DNA from: Apis mellifera
Lineage: Eukaryota; Arthropoda; Insecta; Hymenoptera; Apidae
Assembly (NCBI RefSeq): GCF_003254395.2
Contig: NC_037640.1
Location: 3,764,289-3,828,288 of the forward strand
Length of the DNA: 64,000 nucleotides
Direction: 5' to 3'
Shown: in pieces, positions 36,601 through 49,506 of the stretch
How the letters are laid out: the number at the start of each line of letters is the position of its first letter
How positions within the stretch are numbered: the first letter of the stretch is position 1
The notes under the pieces: generated by a model
Database searches by the model: none
Told to the model about the DNA's origin: nothing
Seen by the model: the letters and a program-made list of their open reading frames with translations, nothing else
Made by a program: the position numbers and the translations under genes

Positions 36601-38786
36601 ACAAACGTTCTAAATTTATTAAGAATTTTTAAGTTTCATTCTAAATAAACAGATGATCGATTAAGTCTCAAGTATCAATTTTAGAACTGTTATAATGTTG
36701 TACACGTCCAGTGTTAGAAATTGCAGATATATTACACAAATTGTCAGACTATGAATTCGTTCATACTATTTTGCAACTAGGATCTTCTCGAAGGGATTTT
36801 TTTCGTTTCGAGCGGTTACACTCGCATCCATGAGGGCGTGTGTAACATAATAGTTGGCATAAGGGTGAATTGGGAAATTCGGATTAGCGTGACGCGTCCA
36901 GGTAGCGGTTCTATCGCAAGAGCGCGTGGAGATAGGAATCGCGGAATTCTGGCACGCTCTCTTGCAGCAGGGGTGTATCGAAAATTTCAAAGCCAAATGT
37001 GCAACTAAGTAGCTACTTAGATCCCATTTGATGCAGGGGGATTGAGATCGCATTTGAATGGGAGATTTACCCGGCGGATTTTCGCCCCGGGATTGAGCCA
37101 TTGTGCTATTTAAACCGGCCACCTGACGGGGGCTCTTGACACGCCACCGTTTGCCTTTCTGCATTTTAAATACGATCCGACCTCGTGTCACGTCACACGA
37201 GCTCTCGTTCCTTCCAAAATCCCGCGAATCGGTTAAATAATTAATAATTCGATCCTCGAAAAATCGACGCGATGATTCGATTCGTTCTGGCAGCTGTCTC
37301 GATTATATATCTTTTTTTTCTTTTTCTTTTTTTTTTCCAAGCCACGGCGTCAATCTGCCCTCAGGCACAACACGACAATCTAATAGGCGATTCCACGCCC
37401 AAAAAATTAGCTCGAATGAATAAATACGGATATGGAACACGGGCGGTCAAAGTATTGTCGTGTTGCATGATAAATTCTCGAAGCGAGAATTTTTTCTTTT
37501 TTTTTTTCAATAAATGTTTCAACGGTTTCAACGGAAAGAGGGTTGGAATGATAATATGTGAAATAAGTACGATGGGACGATTTCGAGGATTTGTTTTTTG
37601 AGGAAAGAGGAGGAAGGTAAGGAGGATCGATCGTTGGACAATATTTTAGCTAGTAAAGGGGGATGTTTTGGCGCCCCAACGTGCAGAAATGGCCACCCCT
37701 CTCGTACTACGCGGCACCCCATCTATCGAATTATTTTGATTCTGCGATAATTCACCCTGCCTAATATCCCTCCTCTCTCTCTCTTTCTCTCTCTCTTTGG
37801 ATCCGGATTGGGGAAGAAAAGCATTTTGATGGAAATAGGAAAACAAAAAGCGATCATTCTCGGAATTATGTGCTTTAGGGATCAGTAAGATTTATCACAA
37901 TTAAAGATATTCCGTGGAAAAGCACTCCTCCTTTTTTGATTTATTAAATATACGTTTCAAATACACGAAAAATTTCATTCTTCTCCTCAAATTATCTTAT
38001 TCTATTCCAATTGAATAATACCATTAACCTTTTTCTACTCGAATAAATTAATACGAGATCGAAGACTTCCAAACTTTGAATCCTTCCATACAACTTCAAC
38101 TACCTCTACCCCTGTAAATCTTTAATCAATTCAATGCTCTCACGGTAAGCCTAACAATAGCTAGCCTTCTTCTTTTTCCATTATATATATTTTAGTGGCA
38201 ATTTTCAAGAGAGATTCGAGATTTTAACGCGCGATGATGATCGGCTTAACGGTTCGTCGCACGTGCTCGGAACGCAGGCGAGCGATGCCGTTAACGCGAT
38301 TCGTCGAAGGATCCGGGCCGAATCCTTGGCCCGTGACGAATTCGCGACGGGGCCGATTCCTGTGTAATTTTTGGAAAGTGCAGGAAAGACGCGATAATCC
38401 GCCGCGCATTGAATCGGGGCTCGAAATCGAATCTCGTCAATTAGATTTTAGGCGTTTACGGTTGGTTAGATCGTGCACCGGCCGGTGCACAATGGCGGTG
38501 ACCACGTTTCCCGTGCGTTGGACAGCTGTGTCGATACGCTGCACTCTTTCGCTGCACCCTCCTCGTCTCCACCGATCCTCGCAATTATTATCGCGTGGCC
38601 CGAGGCCACGACGGATCATTCCACCCGGTCGTGTCTAATTCGTAAACCCTGTCTTTTCGCTCGCCTACCCGTGTTCGATCAATCGGTAACGAATTTCACG
38701 AGTTCAGTGAGATCGAGATTCAAGTCAGCCAAGTCGATCCGTTAATCGCTCTCGGGTCAGAAAAATTATTCTTCCTTGGATATTTC
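33621..38786. other. Non-coding region rising from AT-rich to GC-rich
   Basis: From 33.6 to 35.0 kb the sequence is very AT-rich. From about 35.4 kb, and especially 35.9-38.75 kb, it is CpG-rich. Frames as long as 141 codons (36766-37191, minus) and 134 codons (38234-38638, plus) occur, but they overlap frames on the other strand and show no known domain, as expected where stop codons are rare. A TC tract lies at about 37771-37797. An 18-base palindrome lies at 38473-38490. Confidence 0.45.
38473..38490. repeat. Perfect 18-base GC-rich palindrome
   Basis: GTGCACCGGCCGGTGCAC is its own reverse complement. It may be a dimer binding site or chance within GC-rich DNA; no function is shown. Confidence 0.6.
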
Positions 38787-40516
38787 CAATTTTTCGTTCC
38801 ACACGATCATAGATGTCTTGTTGTTCGTCTTCACAATTTATCGTGATTGAGAAATCAATGAAACTGTCAATTTTGTAAATTGATTAATTATAATTGAAAA
38901 TTTTATAATTTATAATTACCACTGAGAATCTTACAATTTTTGATTTCACAAGATCGTAGATATCTCGTTGTCCGTCTTCACAATTTATCGTGATTGATAA
39001 ATCAATGAAACTGTCAATTTTGTAAATTGATTAATTATAATTGAAAATTTTATAATTTATAATTACCACTGAGAATCTTACAATTTTTGATTTCACAAGA
39101 TCGTAGATATCTCGTCTTCACAATTTATCGTGAATGATCAATGAACAAAATTGTGAATTTTGTAAATTGATTTATAATTAAAAATTTTATAATTTATAAT
39201 TACCACTGAGAATCTTACAATTTTTGATTTCAGAAGATCGTAGATATCTTATTGTCACAATTTATCGTGAATGATCAATCAACGAAACTGTCAATTTTGT
39301 AAATTAATTAATTATAATTGAAAATTTTATAATTTATAATTACCACTGAGAATTTTACAATTTTTGATTTCACAAGATCGTAGATATTTTCGTCTTTACA
39401 ATTTATCATGATTGATCAATCAACAAAAATTTTGTAAATTGATTTATAATTGAAAATTTTACAATTTATAATTACCACTGAGAATCTTAATTTTTGATTT
39501 CACAAGATCGTAGATATCTTGTTGTCCATCTTCACAATTTATCGTGATTGATAAATCAATGAAACTGTCAATTTTGTAAATTGATTTATAATTAAAAATT
39601 TTATAATTTATAATTACCACTGAGAATCTTAATTTTTGATTTCACAAGATCGTAGATATCTTCTTGTCCGTCTTCACAATTTATCGTGATTGATCAATCA
39701 ATGAAACTGTCAATTTTGTAAATTGATTAATTATAATTGAAAATTTTATAATTTATAATTACCACTGAGAATCTTACAATTTTTGATTTCACAAGATCGT
39801 AGATATCTTGTTGTTCGTCTTCACAATTTATCGTGATTGAGAAATCAATGAAACTGTCAATTTTGTAAATTGATTAATTATAAAATTGAAAATTTTATAA
39901 TTTATAATTACCACAGAGGATCTTACAATTTTTGATTTCACAAGATCGTAGATATCTCTTGTCCGTCTTCACAATTTATCATGATTGAGAAATCAATGAA
40001 ACTGTCAATTTTGTAAATTGATTAATTATAAAATTGAAAATTTTATAATTTATAATTACCACTGAGAATCTTAATTTTTGATTTCACAAGATCGTAGATA
40101 TCTTGTTGTTCGTCTTCACAATTTATTGTGATTGAGAAATCAATGAAACTGTCAATTTTGTTATTAAAATTGATTAATTATAATTGAAAATTTTATAATT
40201 TATAATTACCACTGAGAATCTTAATTTTTGATTTCACAAGATCGTAGATATCTTGTTGTCCGTCTTCACAATTTATCGTGATTGATAAATCAATGAAATT
40301 GTCAATTTTGTAAATTGATTAATTATAATTGAAAATTTTATAATTTATAATTACCACTGAGAATCTTACAATTTTTGATTTCACAAGATCGTAGATATCT
40401 CGTTGTCCGTCTTCACAATTTATTGTGAATGATCAATCAATCAATAAAACTGTGAATTTTGTAAATTGATTTATAATTGAATCAAATTTTACAATTTATA
40501 ATTACCACTGAGAATA
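38787..40516. repeat. Tandem array, 12 copies of an AT-rich unit of about 145 bp
   Basis: The landmark ACCACTGAGAATC (with small changes) recurs at 38918, 39065, 39202, 39342, 39474, 39616, 39761, 39910, 40058, 40208, 40353 and 40504, so the spacing is 132-151 bp. Each unit also contains ACAAGATCGTAGATATCT, TTCACAATTTATCGTGATTG and GAAACTGTCAATTTTGTAAA with small indels and substitutions. Most units hold inverted repeats: CAATTT/AAATTG around TGT, TAATTATAA/TTATAATTA, the palindrome AGATATCT and, in some copies, ATTTATC/GATAAAT. The array is strongly AT-rich although it sits in a GC-rich block. It contains no open frame. It is a minisatellite-like or local satellite array. Confidence 0.95.
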
Positions 40517-42710
40517 TAAAATTGTGTATATAAAATTCATAGCATGAAATTTGCTACTTTACCTGGCAACGTTTTTCCTGAAGAAAAAAGGAAAAAAAAA
40601 GCAATCTTTGTTCTCGAACGGGCGATTGAAATGCCTCGAAGATCTCCGCCCGAGCGGACTTGGCGATTTGAATATTCCGCCGAGTTAATTTACTGACTGA
40701 CAAAAGATGTTATCCTCTCGTCTTCTCTTTGTCCCCTCTCCCCGGAACAAGGAATGGAGGGAGGGGGAGGAGAAGTTTCAGGCCACGACGGCCGTCTTGG
40801 TTAATCACTACAATTGATATTCCGCTGATATCACCGCACCGAGTGACGGGGTAACGAAGTAACGCGATTAAAGGGAGCCTCTTATTGGCCCGCTCTCGCT
40901 CCTTCTCTTCAATCGAGTTACATGATTAGCCCCAAGGGTGAGGGGTAGGTAGCGAGAAAGAGGGCAGTTCCTTGGGCGACGAGCCTCCATCGGCGAAAAT
41001 AACACAGGGATCGAAAGATGATCCTCCTTTTTATCGATTCGCGAATCTTTCATTAGAAATTTATTGTTATTATCATTGTTATTATTGTTATATAGAATAT
41101 ATTATACAGATTCACCTTACACCTTGAAAGGATTTCCACTTTTTTCTTAGTTCTTCAGAGTGCTTTCCACTTTGATTTCAAATTGTAACAAAATTAACTT
41201 GTTACGTTCATGTAGAAACGATATCCAAAGGTATTCTATAACCTTTCCAAAGTCTAGAAAAAAGAGAGAGAGACAATTAATCGAATGATTCCTCGAAGGA
41301 AAAAATTCGCGAGGATAGAATTAAGAGAAATATGATGCGTAATTCATTCCTTGCAAAGATTCGTTTAGCAGGGACGTATTGGCGACTTCCTGTTGGGCGG
41401 GGAATCTACGTGGATGCACGTACTCACGTCAAAGCGAAATCTGGAGAACCGCATCACGCAAGGGCGGTTACAATATACGGGCCCCTGATTTCCGACATTA
41501 ATGACATATTTGCGACAACAATGTTGTGTGTAAACGAGCGTATTATATAATGACGAAATCACGAGAGGGAGAGAGAGAGAGAGATTTCGCTCGTGTTCGA
41601 CCAACATCCGTTGAAGAATCGGTCGAAGTCTGTGGCGGGATCGGCCGTTACGTGTGTGCATGCACCCACACCCGCGCGAGGAACAGGCGGCCAAAGCCGT
41701 TTCTTGTCGACGTGTGGGTGGAAGATACTCACGGTCGCAGGAAACAGCGCATCATGGTAATAACCGTCATCAAACGACGACCACTTAGAACGAGACCGAC
41801 TCCCCCCCTCCGTGGAAAATTCGTCCTTTTCACGCAGTGGACGAGGAAACCCGACGTTTCTTCTTCAACGATTTAACTTTTTACATTCCTTTTCGTGCAA
41901 TGCAAGTTGTAATTTTACCCGTTCGATTTTTTTTCTAGTTAGTTTTTAGTAGTTTTGGGATGTAGTTTGTTATTTCGTTCGCAGTTTGAATTAATTTTGA
42001 AGGAATTCGAGGTTGTTTCTTTTTCAGAGGCTCGCTCGTGGAATCGTTAACAATTTCGAGGAAGTGTTCACACGGTGCCGCTTAATCGGATCGTTAATTT
42101 TATACGTAGAAGTGGTCGGTTCCTTGTTATTCACGATCGCGAGAAAGGACGTGTCATGGCGACAACGACGATGTCGTCAAAGACAGATTTTTTTTTTTTA
42201 GAACGTAAGAATTCCGTTCTATCCGTGGTATGGAATTAACGCAACGCCGTTTGCATCGTGATTTCGTCGGAAAGAGAAATTATTTATTATTACTTAAAAA
42301 GAATTCGAGATTCAATTTCATTAGGTACTTTTTTTCAATACTCAACAACTCGACTGATAATTCAAAATGAAAGGAGAAGAAAGATTTAAAATTTTAAAAA
42401 TAAATCAAGTTTCTGAAATAAAGGAAAAGAGAAATTTTTAACAAACAACCGACCAAATCACTGGGAAACCATGTAAAGGGAAATCCTTCGTTATGGGATA
42501 TATAAACAAGCTTAATTTCGTGCCAGCCGAGTTTCCAGTCTATTTTCTATCGGATCAAAGTATCATCCTCTAACAAGCGTTCGTGACGGCGACACGGTAT
42601 TAAACTGTCCGCGATATCCGCCATTTGAAAACGGTCGGGGATGGAAATAGGCGGCGAAAAAGTGGAAGCGACGAGGATGGAAAACAGGCGGGAGGGGAGG
42701 AGGAACGCGA

Positions 42711-42780
42711 CGAGAGAGAGAGAGAGAGAGAGAGGGAGGGAGGAGGAGGAGGAGGAGGGGAAGGGGAGCGAGAGAGCCGA
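42711..42780. repeat. Purine tract, (GA)n then (GGA)n
   Basis: About 12 GA units pass into GGA/GAGG repeats, an asymmetric purine-rich run. Such runs can bind GAGA-type factors in insects; that is an inference. Confidence 0.85.
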
Positions 42781-45700
42781 GGATGGAGAGACGGATGGAC
42801 AGACAGAGAAATTACAGCCGCATGCTGCGTTCAGGAAACGGCGCATTCTATTGTGCTTTTGTCATAGTTAAACTGTCAGGCCAATTTTGCGTCCAGCCAA
42901 TTTATGCTCACGTGTCCCGATGTGTACTCCCCCTCCCGCCCCCAAATGGCACGTTATGTTGGGCTGCATAATTTTGCAAAATTTTCTGCCGCTCGTGCAC
43001 CAAGAGAAACCAAGACGAAGAACGTTGTTTTCGTTGCCTGTCGAATCAGAGAAGGATTGTCATTATTATATTTTATATCGTATTTTAAGGATGAAAGTTT
43101 CCTTACTTTGCCCCATCAATGTGATTCGATATTGATGCAAAAGATTGATCACAGTAGTAGAATTATTGATGGAGAGATATTGGCTTCATAAGGGATATTG
43201 GTCTTCCATGAAAGTTGTTACGTTTATCGTCGTATTTATCTAAAAAATAAATTTAGATTTGTTCGTAATGCGATATCAATTGATAATAAATTTTATATAT
43301 ATATATATATGGGTCAATATGGATTATATTCAATAATTCAATGTTCGTGCATTGCCATTCGATGAGATGGTTACTACTTGGAGGAGGATTATTTTTGTTG
43401 TTGCGATGTCCATTTTCTGAGCTAAAAAGAAAAAACAAGAAAATGATGTAAGTATATATCTATTATATCTAGTATTTTTTTTTATTCAAGATATATAGTA
43501 ACACTTGATACCTTTTATCCAAACAATGATAGTAGAAAATGTTAAGATTTCTTCAGATTTTTCAAATATTTCAAAATATGGAACTATTACTTATTTCATT
43601 TAATATAATGATGAAAGTTTCAAAAATGAAAGAAATTGATAACTATTATTTTACTTCTACTTCTAATGAGAATAGATTCTCAAGAAATTAAGAAAAAGAA
43701 AGATAAATAAATAAAAATGAAATTATTTTAACCCAACGATTGCGGGTCGTAAAAAAATATTCTCAGAACTCATTACACATAATTCAAACCCATTTGTAAT
43801 ATATTTTACTACGCTATCTTCCGTTCATCGACGTTATGCTAATCGTTTCCAGTTTCCCATTACGTCATATCGATTCCTCGCAGAACGAGGACAATAAAAA
43901 GAAGAAGAAGAAGAAGAAGAAAAAGTTCCAAGCAAGCAAAAAAAAAAAACGATCCGATCTTTGCAATAATCATTACAGAATAATTCGCAGTTTATCCGAT
44001 TTCGCGATTCTGCTCACGTACGAAACGGTATCTACGCGGATTCGTTCGAATTCCACGAAGAGTTTACGTCGACTTAACGATCTCCAGAACCCCTGTTGAG
44101 CGGCTAGCAAATCGCGGTTGCCTCTCCGACCCGCCATCCCGCCAATTAGCTTAATTAAATAATAATTGAAAGGAGAGAACGGTTGGCCGGGACGTAGCTC
44201 CGTAACCGAACCACGCCCCGAGCATTCGTGATATGGCGACCAATCGAGAACCGCACGATATCCACCTCGTCTTAATCACACGACTCCGTAACTGTCCTTT
44301 AATCGAGAGGCCCGCCTTGGAAACAGGGTCGCGCGAATCATCGATCGAATCACTTGCAAAAAAATATCCACCGATTTCTTCGAAAGCGACACGCATCATC
44401 GTTTCTATCGTTAAAACTACTATATACATATATTTGTGTGTGCGTGTGTGTATCTTTGGGAATATTATCGAAGGCAACGATTTGTTTGCCACGCGGGCAG
44501 AATTTAAACTCCTCTCATGCATTATGCATAGCGAGAAAGTGAAACAAACTAGCGAGCGAAAAACTGGTCCGCCGCTCCTCCAAAATCGATCGGATGCTAA
44601 TCGGTTCGAATCCGAAAAACCGATCGTCTCTAGACTTTATCCCGCGTTTTAATCCAACAGCTTTCGTGAAACAACGTCTTATACGAAATAGTTTTCAAGT
44701 TCAAATGAAATTCTTGATTGGATTACAATTGGAAATCTGCAATATCGATATTCGATACACCTTTTCGATAGAAATCTAGTAGTTTTTATCCTCCAATTTT
44801 AAAAGAAAAATTATTCTTTTTCAAGAATCGCTTACGACATTCACATACGTGATATAAATCAAAGGAATATTATATTCCTCGGCGGTTCCGGAAGAGGCAG
44901 AGAATAGACAGGTCGAAATCGCGGAATGATACGCAATCGAGGCTTCCAGCTCGAAACTTTCCTCATTCGTAACACGTATCCGGCCAATTAGCCGAGGCGT
45001 TAAAGTATTCTATGGTTTCAAGGAAAGGCGGTTTGCGGTGTACTTAAACGCCGACTCCGGCAACACTTTCGATGCCCGATGTGCATGAATAAAACATCGT
45101 TCGGAGAGACAGCCGATGCGCAGCCGGGTGGTTGAGAAAAGAAAAAGAGAGAGAGAGAGAGAGAGAGATCGCGATGTATGAGAAACGATACGTTGCTCTC
45201 GTTCCCGTGACCCTCCCTCCCTCCCTCCTCCCCTTCTCGCAATTACGAGAGCGGGGAGGAAGCGGGGAAATTATTCGGTAAATGCGATCAGTTCCGATGA
45301 CGGCGAAAATTAGAGGAACGATGAAAATTTTAAACGCGCGGCAAAATGAATTTTCGGCAACCGTCACGGAGGGGTTGCCCCGACACCTCCGCAACCCTCT
45401 CTGTTTCAACGCTAATTGCGTTACCGGCGAGCTCCTCGTTGTCCTTGATGACGTCAGCGGATCTCCTCCTCTAACGAAACATTCGCTCATCCTCGCCCAA
45501 GTGTTCCTATTCTTCTTCTTCGATCCATGTTCCATTGTAGGATAAGATTCGAATCGTGTTTCGAAAAAAAATGGATCCTGGAAAAGATTACTTTTATTAA
45601 ATTTCGAATTGAACGAAAATCTCGCTATTAGAGATTGTTATGCAAAAATGTTTAAAGTTCCAATTTCATTTTTTCGTACACGCAAAGGGTTAATTAATAT

Positions 45701-46182
45701 CCTATCCTGTGAATCGTTTTCTCATCTCATCGTTCCCATGATTAACAAAAATATGCAAGCTTCCCCTTTCGATCATACGTAGAATGGAAGAAGAGGGTGA
45801 ATGGTTGGTCGCGATGATGATACGCGAAGCTGGCCGCTCGCTTGTGTCTTCAAGTGGCAGCACGATCTTCCAATGAAATTGCAGTGCATGTATATACGCA
45901 CGGCCGGGTGGTACAAGCCGGCGCAGACGCGTTACGGAAACAAGCAGGAGGGCGCGTATTTCCACCCTCGACTTGGGCTGGTAATGCCGTGGCCGGGGTG
46001 TGAAAATCAGGAGCGAACCGTGGCTCCTGAAAGAGAAAGAGGAGAGAAGGAGAGAGAGGGTGGAGAGCGCGGGAGGAGGAAGGATAAAAAGGGGAGAAAG
46101 AGGAGTAGAGGAGGAAAAGGTTTGAGAGAGGGGTGAGAAACTGAAATACCCCTGGGTCCAGCAGCGAGCTAGGGAGGATAGG

Positions 46183-46186
<4 letters not shown>

Positions 46187-46217
<31 letters not shown>
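46187..46217. repeat. (GA)n microsatellite
   Basis: An uninterrupted run of about 15 GA units lies in a purine-rich segment that begins near 46020. Confidence 0.9.
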
Positions 46218-46218
<1 letters not shown>

Positions 46219-47508
46219 GGCGAGGGGGTGGATATAGCCGTGAGTGAGAGGGAGAGATTGCCGCCATTTTACAGTGGCGCGGATCTGCATAACGATCAGA
46301 GACTGTCGTGTTTATCAAAGCTTTTCTCCGCCATCTGCATAATTTTCTGCCGCGCCGGGGTATAGAGAGGGGAGGGGAGGGAACGCCTAGATACACCCTT
46401 GCTCTTCCACTCTCGAGTGCATTTTATGTGCACGACTTATGAAACTTTAACGCCCTTACGAATAAATTACTCGAGTAAGCGTCGCCCGCTCCAGCCTTCC
46501 GGACGCGTGATTGGCCCATTTGCATTTCCAAGCGAGACGAATTAATAAAAAAATATTTGCCTAAGTCCTTCCCGTGCTTGAAACTTGAATTTCATTGTCG
46601 CATTCCATAACACGCTTCGATTACACCCCCTCCCTTTTTTTTTTCTCAAGGATTTCGAAATGGATATTTTAAATAAAAATTGACTTGTCACGAGTTTAAT
46701 CGGTGGAAATTATATATTTACAGGCGTTGTTTTTGAACTTTAGCCGACAGTCGTTTAACTTATGATTCACGGTGCAAGCAAAGAATTAATTCATGAAATA
46801 TTTACATAATTATCGTAAAATTTGCAAAATTAATTTGCAATTTCCCTCATATAGTGAAATCTTACAAATTGAACGAAAAATCGTGGACAGACTTTGAACC
46901 TTCTTGCCTACTTGATTAGATACAATTCGTATAAATGGAATTCTACTGTCGATTCATTCGATCTAATTTGTGAAAAATTTCTTTTCGGGAATAAAATTTG
47001 CAAGAGATGGATCGATGTTTCACGTGAAACTGGGTGGACGACATATGTATTAGAGCATCGACACGGCCGAATTCCCAAAGCGACCGTTGAGGAAGAAAAA
47101 TATTTAGTGACAGTCCCTGTGTATCGATGGGGTGGTACCCGTTATTAGGGTTCTTATTAACCCAGCATATGGAGTAGAAGGGCGATTTTCAGATACCAAT
47201 CTAGAGGGCCGTTCTCTCTCCTCGTTTTCTCTCCTCGTGTCGGTGATCGCGCGCAAAGATACCGCAGTTTGTAGTAACAGGTCCTATTTCAAGGGATTAC
47301 AAATAGATTTAATCTTTATCGGCGATCTTCTGCTTTTTATCGGCCGGAATGCAAATGCTTCTGATTCGTAAGATGAAACTTAAAAAGAATCGAGCAAACC
47401 TAGTTTTCTAGTAACGTTACACCTTCATTGTTCGACGTTACACCATTTCGGTTTTGAATATTATTGATTCCCCGTTATAAAACTCAATATATTCCACTCT
47501 TGAAACAT

Positions 47509-48033
47509 TCCCTATGTTATCAAATGAAATCTGATCTATCCTTTTACTTTATCTCTCCCATATATAACATATATATATTAAAATTCTTAAAAATTTCATG
47601 TTAATTAAAAAGATAATATTGGTAAAAGAGAATGATTATCTTGTATTAAAGTGATGCTTATGGATAATTACTTACTGCTTTTTCCTCTTTTTTCCCTATG
47701 TTATATATTTCCATATATAACATATATATATTAAAATTCTGGTTAAAAAGCTCATGTTAATTAAAAAGATAATATTGATAAAAGAGAATGATTGTATTAA
47801 AGTGATGCTTATGGATAATTATTTACTGCTTTTTCCTCTTTTTTCCCTATGTTATCAATGAAATCTGATCTATCCTTTTACTTTATCTCTCCCATATATA
47901 ACATATACATACTAAAATTCTGGTTAAAAAAAAGCTCATGTTAATTAAAAAGATAATATTGATAAAAGAGAACGATTGTATTAAAGCGATGCTTATGGAT
48001 AATTACTTACTGCTTTTCCCTCTTTTCTTCCCT
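47509..48033. repeat. Tandem repeat, three copies of a unit of about 180 bp
   Basis: Copies begin near 47509, 47693 and 47844 at CCCTATGTTAT. Copy 2 is about 30 bp shorter: it lacks the part with GAAATCTGATCTATCC. Common strings are CCATATATAACATATA, CATGTTAATTAAAAAGATAA, GTGATGCTTATGGATAATTA and CTTACTGCTTTTTCCTCTTT. Sequence identity is very high, which points to a recent duplication. There is no open frame. Confidence 0.93.
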
Positions 48034-49481
48034 TTCTTTGGAAATTAAAAACTTAACCAATCCGTTTATCAGAGAGTTCAAGGCTAGAACGGTTAACGCG
48101 TTAGTTCACATGATTTGGAGACTTAATGAGCCCGTTGACACTTTGATGCAGGGTGTCCCGCGTGTCGCCAGGGAATTGCCAGTTCAATAATTCAGAGGCT
48201 GGCCGTAATGGAACTTGTCCGCGGGACTCGATCTATCATAGGAAATTGCACGAAGCCCTTTTACCGGCGCACATAAGAAACATACATATTAGAAGAATAA
48301 CAGCGGGTTAGCTCGTAACCTCGTGTGTCTGTCGTTTCGTTCCGAGAATTGATTAGAACCTGGAAATAAATCGTGCGTGCGTGTAAGTGTGTGTAGGTGA
48401 AATTTCATCGGCGCATGCGCCCTCGAAAATACTTGAGAAAAATAATTAAAAGATCAAAAATATAGCTAGATTTCGTAGAGACATGCTCGATCTTCCGTCC
48501 ATCCGTTTAATTTGTGAGGAGAATCTTGACGAGTCGAGTGCTGAAAAATCGAGAAGACGGTTAAAAAACGTGGAGGAGAGAAAAAAGGAAAGGAAAAAAA
48601 AATAGGCGTTGGACATCAGAGAAATGGGCGAAAATTCATCGAATTTCCTTGTGACGGTGGCTAGATGGCCGTTGTTAATTAGCCGTCGATCCATTTAACT
48701 CGTTGACTGGCGCGACACGATTATATTTCGCGCTTAACGAGCATCCGATTAATATATTAATGACGATCAGAGAGGTATGGTTTGGGTACGTACGGTTGAT
48801 GGCAGCGCGAGGAGTGTGACAACCGGAGTTGATTAATTGGCGCACTCGTTCCGGGGAGCAGGACCGGTTTCGAGATAATCGTCGATTCCGTTTGTGCGAA
48901 ATTTTTCCGGAAGCTCTGAGCTCCGTCCCATCCGTTCGAAAACGCGGCGGAACTCTCCGCGCAACTCTACTCGCCGTCCGTCCGTCGGTCGAGAGAAACG
49001 CTCGACGTCAAAAGCAAAGCTCAGAGGCAATCATGAGCTTTCGAATGCAAAACAGCAGCTTTCGCCTAGCAGCACTCGGCACTTTTACATTTAAATGTAA
49101 ACTCGCTGAGTGCGCGCCGCAGAGCCACCCTCGCCATATCCTCTTCCCCATCTAGCAACGGACCCCTTCTCGACCTCCCCTCCGCACATCCTGCACCCCT
49201 ATCCGCGCGCCGTTTCCATCCGCCTCCTCCTCCTCCTCCTCCGTCTCTTTCGAGGACGTAGGCGATATGGCGGAGGCGCCTGGATTTAATATTTTACACC
49301 TCAAATGTTGGGCGCGCGCGCGGGCCAGAAATGCAAAACAGCTCGCCGAGTATCCCTCGAGCCACCCCCCCTCCATCCATAACGATTCCCTTCCCCTTTC
49401 GGCTTAGATTGGATTTAAAACGCGCTAATTTGTCGAGCACAACACGCGATCGTGTCTTCCACTTCCTTCTTTGCGACAGGG

Positions 49482-49506
49482 ATGTGTGTGTGTGTGTGTG
49501 TGTGTG
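49482..49506. repeat. (TG)n microsatellite
   Basis: About 12 TG units, ending at TGTGTGGAAA. Confidence 0.9.

Larger units (their letters stand above)
40517..47508. other. CpG-rich non-coding domain
   Basis: I recognise no protein-coding exon in these 7 kb. The sequence is rich in CpG and in simple purine tracts: GA runs at about 41569-41584, 42712-42734, 45147-45168 and 46187-46217, and a GAA run near 43902-43922. The many overlapping open frames are compositional. Shared short motifs at 42964-42992 and 46335-46354 suggest regulatory DNA. No RNA gene was identified. Confidence 0.45.

Noticed and set aside
36766..37191. 141-codon minus-strand open frame in GC-rich DNA
   Set aside because: No recognisable domain and no clear splice context; long chance frames are expected where stop codons are rare.
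44233..44652. 139-codon plus-strand open frame
   Set aside because: It overlaps a frame on the opposite strand, runs through a TA/TG repeat and has no known domain.
45044..46290. Long overlapping frames on both strands (up to 163 codons)
   Set aside because: They include translated GA/TC repeats (poly Leu-Ser, Arg-Glu) and overlap each other; compositional artefacts.
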